This document shows, piece by piece, positions 9,254-18,957 of a stretch of 64,000 nucleotides of DNA. Position numbers and translations under genes: made by a program. This DNA is from an uncultured Paracoccaceae bacterium (GTDB lineage Bacteria > Pseudomonadota > Alphaproteobacteria > Rhodobacterales > Rhodobacteraceae): the NCBI GenBank assembly GCA_947493335.1, contig CANLQO010000003.1:124001-188000 (forward strand), in the 5' to 3' direction. Under the pieces are notes generated by a model. The model ran no database searches, was not told where the DNA came from, and saw only the letters and a program-made list of their open reading frames with translations. The number at the start of each line of letters is the position of its first letter. The stretch's first letter is position 1.

Positions 9254-11619
9254 TTAGTATGTGGCGCTGTGCAAGTCGCGCAGCGTGAATTGCGGGGATT
9301 GTGAGGGGTCCTCTGGCGTGAACGTCAGTGTCGCGGTGTGATCAGGGCCAAGGTGAATCGCGTTGGTGTCGAACCGACCGGGGATGTCGGCCTCTGCCGT
9401 CACGAAGAAAGCCATGTTCTGCGCAGTGATCGTGAGGAAGTGCTGTCCATTCTCTTGTCGAGTGTCATAAGACACGCTGGGGGATAAGAGGTTGTAATGC
9501 TTATAAGGTTTCGGGGCAAAGACGTCCCCACCCTTGGCCCCATTCGATGCCGTCCAGCCAAAAGTGAGCATCTCTTGATCACCGACGCCCAATCCACTCA
9601 GAACGGTTTCAGCTGCCGCCCCAATGACGGCCTTTCCGGACGCCAGTTCACGCGCTTTTCCTGCCATATCAGTGGCATAGGCCGTGACTGAGACCTCAAC
9701 TGCCTCCGCGGTGTCATTTATGGCCCGCAACGTCAGTGTGTCACCCTCTGGAACGGCCACGACGCTGACCGGCGCGTTGAAGCTAGCGCTCAGATAATGC
9801 AGGATTTTCCAGCCTCCACCATAGTCAAGCGAGGCCCAGCTTGCCACTGGCCAGGTGTCGTTCAACTGCCAGACCAATGTCCCCATGCAATGGGGTTTGA
9901 GGGACCGCCATTGGGTGACGGCCGTCTTGATGGCCAACGCTTGCTGGACTTGGCTGAGGTAGACGAAGTCATTGAAATCATTTGGGAAACGGAAGTATCG
10001 GAACATGGTTTCCGCAATCCGTGCATTTCCGCCCTCGTTCTTTTGATGGCTCTCCATCACTGGTGCAGCGATGTTGAAATCCGATGGCGCTGCAAAGGCG
10101 CGAATTTGATCCAACGATGGGTAGCTTTGGAATCCAAATTCTGAGCAAAAACGAGGGCTTACGTCCCTATAGTGGTCAAAGTCACGGCCTTCGTGCCAAA
10201 CCGACCAGAAATGCATATCGCCCGATGAATCATCATGCCAGGCATCACCAAAGGACAGCGGTCCGGGTGACGGGGAAGAGGGCCACCAGTTGGCATCAGG
10301 GACAAGATCAAGGAGTTCCGTTTCAATACAACGGTTTAGACGATCATAGTTAACAAGGTAGCGATCCCGGTCGGCGATGGATTCATCATACCAGGTTAAG
10401 GCCCCGACGAGTTCGTTGTCGCCGCACCAAAGTGCGATACAGGCATGGTGGTGCATCCGGGCGACGTTGTCGCGCACCTCAGCCCGCACCTCGGAAAGGT
10501 AAGCGTTATCAGAAGGATAAAGGTTACAGGCAAACATGAAATCCTGCCAAACCAACAGCCCAAGTTCATCACAGGTGTCATAGAAAGATGTCGGCTCATA
10601 CCGGCCGCCACCCCAGATCCGGACCATATTCATGTGCGCGTCGACGGCTGATTGCAGAAAACGCCGCGTGCGGTCCTCAGTTATCCGGCCCGGCAGCGCG
10701 TCTGCGGGAATCCAATTTGCCCCTTTGCAAAACACATCGCGGCCATTGATGCGGAGCTTAAACCCAAGCCCTGCCTCATCTTTTTCGGTCACAAGCTCCA
10801 TCTGGCGCAGACCGATGCGGCGCGTCGCTTCTGCCCCGCCGGCATTAACCTTCAGATCGTAAAGCGGCTGATCGCCCTGCCCCGCGGGCCACCACAAACG
10901 GGGTGCCACAACCTGTACACGGACCGTACACAAACCGTGCACAACCTGTGCTGACAAAGTCTCACCGGCAAATTCGAAGTTTACCGTTCCTTCATGATTG
11001 CTCACATGGGCCGTGAAGGTCACGGCGACGCCATCGCTATGGTCTTGGGCGACCATGATCCGGTCGATCCGGGGCGTGTCAGAGCGTTCGATCCGCAGCG
11101 CGCCGTAGATCCCAAACGGCGCCAAAGCGATGTTCCAATCCCACCCGAAATCGCAGGCCGGTTTGCGGATGAAATTGCCGTAAGGGATCGGGCAATTGTC
11201 TGACCACGGGATTGGGAATGGATGGGCGTCTGACTTGGCCTTGCCCGCCACAACCGGAGAGTGGAACGTGACGCTGATCGTGTTTGTGCCAACGATGGCC
11301 GCCTTAGCCAGTGAAACGCGGTAGATGCGAAATGCGTTCTCGGTTTCGAGCACAACCACGTTGTTGATCCGGACCGTGACAATGGTGTCGACCTCTGACA
11401 GGACCAGATCGACGTTGACGTCTTCAAGTTCAAAGGTCCGGGTCGCGGTCCAGTCGCGTTCACAAATCCAGCGCAGATCGTATTCGTTCCGGCCCCAGTA
11501 GGGGTCCGGAATCAGACCGGCATCATACAGCGCCGTGATCCCGTCGCCGGGCAGCGACAAGTCACACGTGTAGTCGCCACTTGCGTCCGCAAGTGACCAT
11601 ATGCCGGACAAATTCAGCA

Positions 11620-11620
<1 letters not shown>
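9254..11620 (-). CDS. Glycoside hydrolase family 2 beta-mannosidase
   Basis: A 788-residue GH2 enzyme with the N-terminal sugar-binding jelly roll, an immunoglobulin-like middle domain and a TIM barrel. The acid/base is Glu403 in WCGDNE and the nucleophile is Glu494 in FCSEFGFQSYPS; the SEFGFQS form is typical of beta-mannosidases. NMVRIWGGGRYE is also characteristic. No secretion signal is visible, so it should release mannose from imported beta-mannosides in the cytoplasm. Its ATG shares one base with the stop of the ABC ATPase gene (TGATG), implying translational coupling. GH2 exo-beta-glucosaminidase is the main alternative and fits the motifs less well. Confidence 0.9.
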
Positions 11621-12699
<1,079 letters not shown>

Positions 12700-12702
12700 G
12701 GG

Positions 12703-13665
12703 TCAGCCTTTTACTGCGCCAGCGGCGATGCCACGGACAAAGAGCTTGCCAGAGGCAAAGTAGATAACGAGAGGCACAAGGCCGGTGAGAAGGGTCGCGG
12801 CCATGTTGACGTTGTATTCCTTCACGCCCTGTACCGAGTTCACGATGTTGTTGAGTTGCACGGTCATCGGATATGTTTCCGGCTTGGTGTAGATGACGCC
12901 AAACAGGAAATCGTTCCAGATACCCGTGACCTGAAGGATCATCGCGACAACAAAGATGGGCAGCGACATTGGCAGCATGATGCGGAAATAGATGCCCCAG
13001 AACCCTGCCCCATCGACGCGAGCGGCCTTGAACAGCTCTTCCGGCACCGAGGTGAAATAGTTGCGGAAGAGCAAGGTCAGAATTGGCATGCCAAAGATCG
13101 TGTGCACGATGACGAGACCGGACAAGGAGCCCATTAGACGGAAGGCGGATGCGTCTTCGTTGAAAATCCGCAGAAACCACGTGATGCCATCGCCACTTTC
13201 GCGCAAGAGGATCACGATAGGATAGATCATCACCTGATAAGGGATGAAGGCGCCGAATATCAGGATGGTGAAAAAGACCTCTGACCCTTTGAAACGCCAG
13301 TTTGCCAGTGCATAGCCATTCACCGAAGCAATCGCGATTGAGATGATGACCGAGGGGATCAGGATCCAGACAGAGTTAGAGAACCCGCGGCTCAGGCCTT
13401 CGCAGTTGATGCCGGTACAGGCCTCTGACCAGGCTTTGACCCATGGCTCAAACGTGACTTCGACCGGCGGCGCAAAGATGTTGCCAAGGCGCACCTCTGG
13501 CATGCCTTTGAGCGATGTGACGATCATCACATAAAGCGGAAGCAAGTAGTACATACAGACGACCAGAAGGGTGCCGTAGATGATGATATTGGTGCTGGAA
13601 AAAGCCTTTTTCGGCTTTGGTCCACGGGGGCCGGTCATGGCGGCGTTCACGGTAGCATCAGCCAT
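12703..13665 (-). CDS. Sugar ABC transporter permease, MalG type
   Basis: A 320-residue inner-membrane permease of the CUT1 class with six hydrophobic segments. The cytoplasmic coupling (EAA) loop reads ELFKAARVDGAGFWGIYF, which docks with the ATPase. The N terminus is short and polar before the first membrane helix (IIIYGTLLVVCMYYLLP). It overlaps the upstream MalF-type permease gene by eight bases and is followed by the ATPase gene after three bases. It should form a heterodimer with the other permease to import the oligosaccharide. Confidence 0.94.
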   Translation of the reverse strand: MADATVNAAMTGPRGPKPKKAFSSTNIIIYGTLLVVCMYYLLPLYVMIVTSLKGMPEVRLGNIFAPPVEVTFEPWVKAWSEACTGINCEGLSRGFSNSVWILIPSVIISIAIASVNGYALANWRFKGSEVFFTILIFGAFIPYQVMIYPIVILLRESGDGITWFLRIFNEDASAFRLMGSLSGLVIVHTIFGMPILTLLFRNYFTSVPEELFKAARVDGAGFWGIYFRIMLPMSLPIFVVAMILQVTGIWNDFLFGVIYTKPETYPMTVQLNNIVNSVQGVKEYNVNMAATLLTGLVPLVIYFASGKLFVRGIAAGAVKG

Positions 13666-14575
13666 TTTTCTTGCCTCCGAATTCGAGATAGGCCCAAGGG
13701 ATCAACACGACCAAGACGCTGAGCAGCATCATCGTTGATGCGGCAAAGCCAAGGCCAAGGTTCTGGGCTTGAAACATCTTTTCAATCACGTATTTGGCGG
13801 GCACTTCGGATGCGATACCGGGCCCCCCGGACGTTTGCGCAACGACAAGGTCATAGACCTTGATGATCCCAGACGAGATGATCACCAGCGCTGTGACAAA
13901 GACCGGGCGCATCATCGGTATCACGATGAAGATGTAGGTTTTCCAAGTGGGGATGCCTTCGACGCGGGAGGCTTTCCAGATGTCCTCATCAATGCCGCGC
14001 ATGCCCGCCAGCAGCAGGACCATCACAAAGCCGGAGCCTTGCCAGATGCCCGCAATCAGGATCCCGAAGATGACAATCTCGGGGTTGTTGAGCGGGTCGA
14101 AGGTAAAGCTTTCCCAGCCCCATTGGCGCACAACGTTTTGCAACCCAAGAGACGGGTTCAGGATCCACTGCCACGCCAGCCCGGTCACAACGAAGGACAG
14201 CGCAAAGGGGTACAGGATGATCGTACGGATCGTATTTTCGAACCGGATCTTGCGGTCCAACAGGGCGGCAAGGACAAAGCCGATGGTTAAGGACAGGATC
14301 AGAGAACAAGCGCCATAAATCGCGAGGTTCTCAATCGAGATCAGCCAGCGGTTTTCACCCCAAAGCCGTTCGTAGTTGTCCAGCCCCACCCATTTTTCCG
14401 GCGCGGGCAAAAGACGCGAGCGGGTGAACGAATGATAGATCGTCCAGATCGTGCACCCGATGAACACCACCACCGCGGTGAAGATCATCGGTATCGACGC
14501 GATCTTGGCCGACATGTTTCGGAAAAGGCGGGATGGGCGTTTCGCCCCTGCCCCACCTGTGTCAGTCACCGCCAT
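13658..14575 (-). CDS. Sugar ABC transporter permease, MalF type
   Basis: A 305-residue permease with six membrane helices and the coupling loop DIWKASRVEGIPTWKTYIF. It has the ordinary compact form of MalF-type subunits, without the large periplasmic insert seen in the second system at 54908-56152. It lies 148 bases downstream of the binding-protein gene, the only sizeable gap in this operon, and a strong hairpin sits in that gap. It overlaps the MalG-type gene by eight bases. Confidence 0.94.
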   Translation of the reverse strand: MAVTDTGGAGAKRPSRLFRNMSAKIASIPMIFTAVVVFIGCTIWTIYHSFTRSRLLPAPEKWVGLDNYERLWGENRWLISIENLAIYGACSLILSLTIGFVLAALLDRKIRFENTIRTIILYPFALSFVVTGLAWQWILNPSLGLQNVVRQWGWESFTFDPLNNPEIVIFGILIAGIWQGSGFVMVLLLAGMRGIDEDIWKASRVEGIPTWKTYIFIVIPMMRPVFVTALVIISSGIIKVYDLVVAQTSGGPGIASEVPAKYVIEKMFQAQNLGLGFAASTMMLLSVLVVLIPWAYLEFGGKKNG

Positions 14576-14681
14576 GATGTTCCCCCGTGGCTGTGGATTT
14601 CCCTTGAGGCTATGCCAAAAGACCCCACCCCTGCGAGGTTTTTAGGAATAGCGAAAAGGCGTGAATTGCGACTTCCTTATC

Positions 14682-14708
14682 GGGGCCGCGGCACATGGCC
14701 ACGGCCCC
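14682..14708 (-). other. GC-rich hairpin between binding-protein and permease genes
   Basis: Arms 14682-14692 and 14698-14708 form an 11-base-pair stem on the minus-strand RNA (one G-U pair) with a five-base loop. It begins 16 bases after the binding-protein stop codon and no U tract follows. This fits an mRNA-stabilising or partial-attenuation hairpin that would favour high binding-protein levels over permease, as in other ABC operons. The role is inferred. Confidence 0.6.
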
Positions 14709-14723
14709 AACAGGAGGAGTAAC

Positions 14724-15953
14724 TTAGTCAGCGGACGCGATGATATCGGCGTAGCGCTGCTGTGCGTCGGCTGCCGTGATCGACGGATCGTTCCAGAATT
14801 CGACCATCAGGTCTTCCAGCTGGGCCGAGGTGTCGGGCGACAGTGTCTGGTTGCCATCGGGCAGGATGTTGCCTGCGGCAAGGATTTCCAGACCTTTCTT
14901 CATGCAGTCGTTGGCGGCCATCAGGTCGATGTCGCCACGGATCGGCAAGGAGCCTTTGGCAAGGTTAAAGGCAACCTGGACTTCAGGGCTCAACAGCAGG
15001 GCTGCAAGCTCTTTCTGGGCTGCCTCGACTTCCGGATCGTCCTGAACGGGGAAGTAGAATGCGTCACCACCGGTTGAGATGACTTCGTTCACACCCAGAC
15101 CCGGAAGGCAGGTGTAATCTTCGCCTGCAACCTGACCGGCCACCTGGAATTCACCCTGCGCCCAGTCACCCATGATCTGTGCACCAGCCTGGCCGGTGAT
15201 CACGAGGTTGGTGGCCTGGTTCCAGTCCTGCACGTTCGAATTCGCAGCAAAAGCACGCGCATTGGCGGCGGCTTCGAACACTTTTGTGTACTCCGGGCCC
15301 ATGACGGCATCGGGGTTCTTGTCGACGGTCACCTGGCTCCAGGCGTCAACACCGGCAATCGCGACGGCCATAACGCCGAAAGCGCCAGAAGACTGCCAAG
15401 GCTGCTGACCCATGGCGAGCGGAATTTTACCAGCCGCTTCAAGTGCAGGCGCAGAAGCCACGAATTCGTCCCAGTTCGTGGGAACATCGGTGCCAGCATC
15501 GGCATAGGCCTGATGGCTGAGCCAGATCCACTGCCACGAGTGAATGTTAACGGGTGCGCAATAGATGCGGCCGTCGACGGTGCAGCTATCAAGCAAGGAT
15601 GAGGGGTTCACGATGTCCTTCCAGCCCTCGGCTTCGGCAACATCAGTCAGGTCCAGCAGCAGGCCAGCCTCGATCAGTTCTTCGGCCTGACGACCATGGT
15701 TGAGCTGTGTCGCCCCCATTGGGTCGCCGCCCAGAATACGCGAAATGATGATTGGACGCGCTGTACCACCGGAACCGGCAATCGCGCCGTCAACCCAGGT
15801 ATGCTCGGTCGCATCAAACGCCTTTGCAAATTCCGAAACGGCAGCCGCTTCACCACCGGATGTCCACCAGTGTGTGACCTCCAGTTCGACAGCGGACACA
15901 GATGACGCTGCCACAATGGCAGACGCCGACAACAGTTTTGTTGTGAGTTTCAC
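14724..15953 (-). CDS. Sugar ABC transporter substrate-binding protein
   Basis: A 409-residue periplasmic binding protein of the CUT1 (extracellular solute-binding family 1) type. I chose the GTG at 15953, which follows GGGAGG with eight-base spacing and gives a clean signal peptide (KLTTKLLSASAIVAASSVSA, cleaved near residue 20). The longer frame from 16010 would add a charged stretch ahead of it. The mature start VELEVTHWWTSGGEAAAV is typical of oligosaccharide binders. As first gene of the locus, it is transcribed from the region shared with the divergent LacI gene. Beta-manno- or xylo-oligosaccharides are the likely ligands, inferred from the downstream hydrolases. Confidence 0.93.
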   Translation of the reverse strand: MKLTTKLLSASAIVAASSVSAVELEVTHWWTSGGEAAAVSEFAKAFDATEHTWVDGAIAGSGGTARPIIISRILGGDPMGATQLNHGRQAEELIEAGLLLDLTDVAEAEGWKDIVNPSSLLDSCTVDGRIYCAPVNIHSWQWIWLSHQAYADAGTDVPTNWDEFVASAPALEAAGKIPLAMGQQPWQSSGAFGVMAVAIAGVDAWSQVTVDKNPDAVMGPEYTKVFEAAANARAFAANSNVQDWNQATNLVITGQAGAQIMGDWAQGEFQVAGQVAGEDYTCLPGLGVNEVISTGGDAFYFPVQDDPEVEAAQKELAALLLSPEVQVAFNLAKGSLPIRGDIDLMAANDCMKKGLEILAAGNILPDGNQTLSPDTSAQLEDLMVEFWNDPSITAADAQQRYADIIASAD

Positions 15954-15990
15954 GATTTCAACCTCCCTGACTAAATCGTTGTAGAAAATC

Positions 15991-16004
15991 CTATAACGTT
16001 TTAG
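15991..16004. promoter_or_regulatory. Candidate LacI-family operator (CG-centred)
   Basis: CTATAACGTTTTAG is a 14-base imperfect palindrome (one mismatched pair) with the central CG typical of LacI/GalR operators. It lies 38 bases upstream of the binding-protein start codon and within the intergenic region shared with the LacI gene, well placed to repress the glycan operon. Confidence 0.55.
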
Positions 16005-16026
16005 TCTCATCTGACAACGGATTAAT

Positions 16027-16036
16027 TTAGCGCTAA
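16027..16036. promoter_or_regulatory. Candidate LacI-family operator (TTAGCGCTAA)
   Basis: A perfect ten-base palindrome between the binding-protein gene and the divergent LacI gene, centred 34 bases from the CTATAACGTTTTAG palindrome. Its AGCGCT core recurs near another LacI gene in this window (51255-51301). It may be a second operator or the autoregulatory site of the LacI gene at 16102. Confidence 0.5.
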
Positions 16037-16101
16037 CGAAATCCGAGATACCGCCCTTTAAACAAAGGGGTTAATACGCCGGAGGGGAGACGGCAGAGGT
16101 C

Positions 16102-17166
16102 ATGACGACAAAAGACGAAACCACCAAATCAACGCCAAGTGATTCGGAAAAGACGCGCCAGACGCGCAAGCAACCGACGCTAAAAACCATCGCCGGATTG
16201 ACCGGACTTGCCGTGCCGACAGTCAGCCGCGCTTTGGGCGGAGCGTCCGATATCAGTCTTGCAACCCGCGCCCGTGTGCGCGCCGTGGCTGATGAGATCG
16301 GCTATGTGCCGAACCGCGCGGGCGTGCGCCTGCGCACGGGACGCACGAACGTGATTGCGCTGGTCCTTTCAACAGAACACGAGGTGATGAACCACACTGC
16401 AAAGCTGATTTCGTCGGTAGCGTCAGGGCTGCGGGACACCCCGTTTCATCTCAACATCACGCCCTACTTTGGGGACGAGGACCCGATGAAGCCGATCCGT
16501 TACATCGTCGAGACCCGCTCTGCCGATGCAGTGATTTTCAACCAGACCCGCCCCGAGGACCCGCGTGTCGCGTATCTTCGCAGTGTCGGATTTCCATTTG
16601 CGACACATGGACGAACGATCTGGGCCGAGGAACACGCCTACTATGATTATGACAATGCGGCTTTTGGCGCGTTGGGCGTTGCCGAACTGGCAAAACGTGG
16701 CAGGCAGGACATTCTGCTTGTCGCCCCCCCGACAGAGCAACGTTATGGTCAGGATATGATCGACGGCGCGATGACCTCCGGACAGGCCCTTGGCGTGAAC
16801 GTCCAGGTTCTGTCTGGCGCCACAAGTGACAACGCCATGCAGCAGACTGAGGCCGCGATCGACAGCTATATTGCAGCAGGAAAACCTGTTGATGGTTTGA
16901 TCTGCGGGTCCAACAGCAGCAGCATTGCAGCAATGTCGTCTGTCGAAAACGCCGGGTTGGTCCTGGGCGACACGGTCGATCTTTTTAGCAAAGAAGCGAT
17001 TCCAATTCTCAAGCGGATCAGACCATCCATCCTGACCGTGCATGAAGACGTTGCAGAGACAGGTGTCTTTCTGGCCAAAGCGGCCATGACGGCGGTGCTG
17101 ACGCCGAAAGAACCGCCAATGCAGTTTCTGGAAGTACCAACGTCAGCATCGCTCACGCAGTACTGA
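16102..17166 (+). CDS. LacI-family transcriptional regulator of the mannoside/xyloside locus
   Basis: A 354-residue repressor-type protein. The helix-turn-helix reads TLKTIAGLTGLAVPTVSRALGG at about residues 26-47, followed by the hinge helix and a periplasmic-binding-protein-like effector domain. About 25 polar residues precede the HTH, longer than usual; no better internal start is evident, and the ATG at 16102 follows GGAGGGGAGACGG. It is divergent from the ABC/hydrolase operon, so local control of that operon by a sugar effector is the natural inference. It is followed by the glycine riboswitch region of an unrelated operon. Confidence 0.93.
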   Translation: MTTKDETTKSTPSDSEKTRQTRKQPTLKTIAGLTGLAVPTVSRALGGASDISLATRARVRAVADEIGYVPNRAGVRLRTGRTNVIALVLSTEHEVMNHTAKLISSVASGLRDTPFHLNITPYFGDEDPMKPIRYIVETRSADAVIFNQTRPEDPRVAYLRSVGFPFATHGRTIWAEEHAYYDYDNAAFGALGVAELAKRGRQDILLVAPPTEQRYGQDMIDGAMTSGQALGVNVQVLSGATSDNAMQQTEAAIDSYIAAGKPVDGLICGSNSSSIAAMSSVENAGLVLGDTVDLFSKEAIPILKRIRPSILTVHEDVAETGVFLAKAAMTAVLTPKEPPMQFLEVPTSASLTQY

Positions 17167-17237
17167 CACCTCTCCGCATACCACTGTGCACAAAAGGCTT
17201 GCCGGGAACCAAAAGCGGGACTAACGTCCGCGCCACA

Positions 17238-17383
17238 CGACGGGAGAACCGGTTCATCCGGTGCCGAAGGCGCAACCGCCCCGGAAACGCTCAGGCCAAA
17301 GGACCGTCGCGGAAGACAAGACTCTGGAGAGTGGCCCATTGGGCCCGCCGAAGGGATAACGATCTCAGGCGAAAGGACAGAGG
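17238..17383 (+). promoter_or_regulatory. Tandem glycine riboswitch
   Basis: Two glycine aptamers in series upstream of gcvT. Aptamer 1 is closed by a P1 helix 17238-17243/17304-17309 (CGACGG/CCGTCG) and contains GCCGAAGG (17263-17270) and CTCAGGCCAAAGGACCG (17290-17306). Aptamer 2 has P1 CTCTG/CAGAG (17322-17326/17378-17382) and contains GCCGAAGG and CTCAGGCGAAAGGACAG. These are the conserved cores of the class. Glycine binding is expected to switch on the glycine cleavage operon, the usual role of such elements. Confidence 0.95.
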
Positions 17384-17423
17384 GGGCATCACGCGACGCG
17401 ATATGCGTCGTCATGTGGTGCCC
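17384..17423 (+). promoter_or_regulatory. Probable expression-platform hairpin of the glycine riboswitch
   Basis: Immediately after aptamer 2, GGGCATCAC (17384-17392) can pair with GTGGTGCCC (17415-17423), enclosing an inner stem GCGACGC/GCGTCGT with a GATAT loop. No U tract follows, so it is not an ordinary intrinsic terminator. The gcvT ribosome binding site (AAGGGGA, about 17453-17459) lies about 30 bases downstream. How it is linked to glycine binding cannot be settled by eye. Confidence 0.5.
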
Positions 17424-17464
17424 AATGATCGCAGGATCTGACGGGCCCGGACAAGGGGAACGGG

Positions 17465-18577
17465 ATGAGCGATCAAAAACACACGCCGCTTTATGATCTG
17501 CATGTAGAACTTGGTGCCAAGATGGTGCCCTTTGCTGGCTATGCCATGCCGGTCCAATACGGGCTTGGTGTGCTGAAAGAGCATTTGCACTGCCGTGCCA
17601 AGGCCGGGCTTTTTGACGTCAGTCACATGGGCCAGGTCAAGCTGGTCGGCGATGATGCGGCCACAGCAATGGAAACATTGGTGCCAGTGGATGTCGCGGG
17701 GCTTGCTGAAGGGCGGCAGCGCTATGGGTTCTTCACGAATGACGCAGGCGGGATCACCGACGACCTGATGCTTGCCAATCGAGGCGACCACATCTTTGTG
17801 GTGGTCAACGCCGCCTGTAAAGAGGCTGACATCGCTCATTTGCGTTCGGGTCTCAGAGGTGTTGACGTGATCGAGGTAACTGACCGCGCCCTGCTGGCGC
17901 TGCAAGGCCCGGCGGCAGAGGCCGTGCTGGCCGGGTTGAACCCGGCGGTGGCCGATATGGCCTTTATGGATGTCGCGACCGTCACGCTGAACGGCGCGGA
18001 ATGCTGGGTGTCACGGTCAGGCTATACCGGCGAGGACGGCTATGAGATCTCGGTGCCGCAGGCGGCCGCGGTCGATTTGGCCAAAGCTCTTTTGGCACAA
18101 GATGATGTTGAACCGATTGGATTGGGCGCACGCGACAGTCTGCGGTTAGAAGGCGGGCTATGCCTTTACGGTCACGACATTGATGGCACCACCACACCGA
18201 TTGAGGCGGGTTTGACCTGGGCCATACAGAAGGTGCGCCGCAGCGGTGGGGACCGTGCAGGCGGATTTCCCGGCGCAGATGTGATTTTGGCGCAACTTGC
18301 CGAAGGTGCGCCGCGCAAACGGGTTGGACTGCGTCCCGAGGGCCGCGCACCCATGCGCGAAGGTGTCGTTCTGTTTGCCGATGCTGACGCGACTGACCCG
18401 ATTGGAAAAGTGACATCCGGCGGCTTCGGCCCCACTGTCGGTGGCCCCGTCGCCATGGGCTATGTGGATGCTGCTCATGCCGCAAAAGACACCGTGGTTT
18501 TTGGCGAATTGCGCGGCAAACGCCTGCCACTCACTGTCGCCGCCCTGCCCTTTACCCCCGCGAACTTCAAACGCTAA
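17465..18577 (+). CDS. gcvT: Glycine cleavage system T protein (aminomethyltransferase)
   Basis: A 370-residue protein that transfers the methylene unit from aminomethyl-lipoyl GcvH to tetrahydrofolate, giving 5,10-methylene-THF and ammonia. Recognisable elements include [24 protein letters not shown] at the N terminus, [23 protein letters not shown] and [20 protein letters not shown]. Length and motifs are normal. It is the first gene of gcvTHP, downstream of a tandem glycine riboswitch, with AAGGGGA ahead of the ATG. It acts in the cytoplasm. Confidence 0.97.
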   Translation: MSDQKHTPLYDLHVELGAKMVPFAGYAMPVQYGLGVLKEHLHCRAKAGLFDVSHMGQVKLVGDDAATAMETLVPVDVAGLAEGRQRYGFFTNDAGGITDDLMLANRGDHIFVVVNAACKEADIAHLRSGLRGVDVIEVTDRALLALQGPAAEAVLAGLNPAVADMAFMDVATVTLNGAECWVSRSGYTGEDGYEISVPQAAAVDLAKALLAQDDVEPIGLGARDSLRLEGGLCLYGHDIDGTTTPIEAGLTWAIQKVRRSGGDRAGGFPGADVILAQLAEGAPRKRVGLRPEGRAPMREGVVLFADADATDPIGKVTSGGFGPTVGGPVAMGYVDAAHAAKDTVVFGELRGKRLPLTVAALPFTPANFKR

Positions 18578-18593
18578 GCAACGGAGAAAGATC

Positions 18594-18953
18594 ATGAAAT
18601 TCACCGAAGAACACGAATGGCTGCGTGTCGAAGACGACCATGTGGTCGTCGGCATTACGGAACATGCCGCCACACAACTGGGCGATATCGTCTTTGTCGA
18701 ACTGCCCGAGGTCGGCACCGAAGTTGTCGTCGATGACGAGGCGGTGGTGATTGAAAGTGTGAAAGCCGCCTCCGACATCCTTGCCCCGCTGGATGGTGAA
18801 ATCATCGAGGTGAACGAGGCGCTGGCCGACAACCCCGGTCTGGTGAACGAAGACCCCATGGGCGACGGCTGGTTCTTCAAGATCAAGGCCAGCGATCTGT
18901 CCAAAATGGACGAATACCTTGACGAAGCCGCTTACAAAGAACTGGTGGAGTGA
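18594..18953 (+). CDS. gcvH: Glycine cleavage system H protein (lipoyl carrier)
   Basis: A 119-residue carrier protein. The lipoylated lysine is Lys57 in IESVKAASD. The N terminus [13 protein letters not shown] is the conserved GcvH start, which fixes the ATG at 18594 rather than the longer open frame; GGAG lies upstream. It shuttles the aminomethyl group between GcvP, GcvT and the lipoamide dehydrogenase. It lies 16 bases after gcvT and four bases before the gcvP start. Confidence 0.97.
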   Translation: MKFTEEHEWLRVEDDHVVVGITEHAATQLGDIVFVELPEVGTEVVVDDEAVVIESVKAASDILAPLDGEIIEVNEALADNPGLVNEDPMGDGWFFKIKASDLSKMDEYLDEAAYKELVE

Positions 18954-18957
18954 TCCC

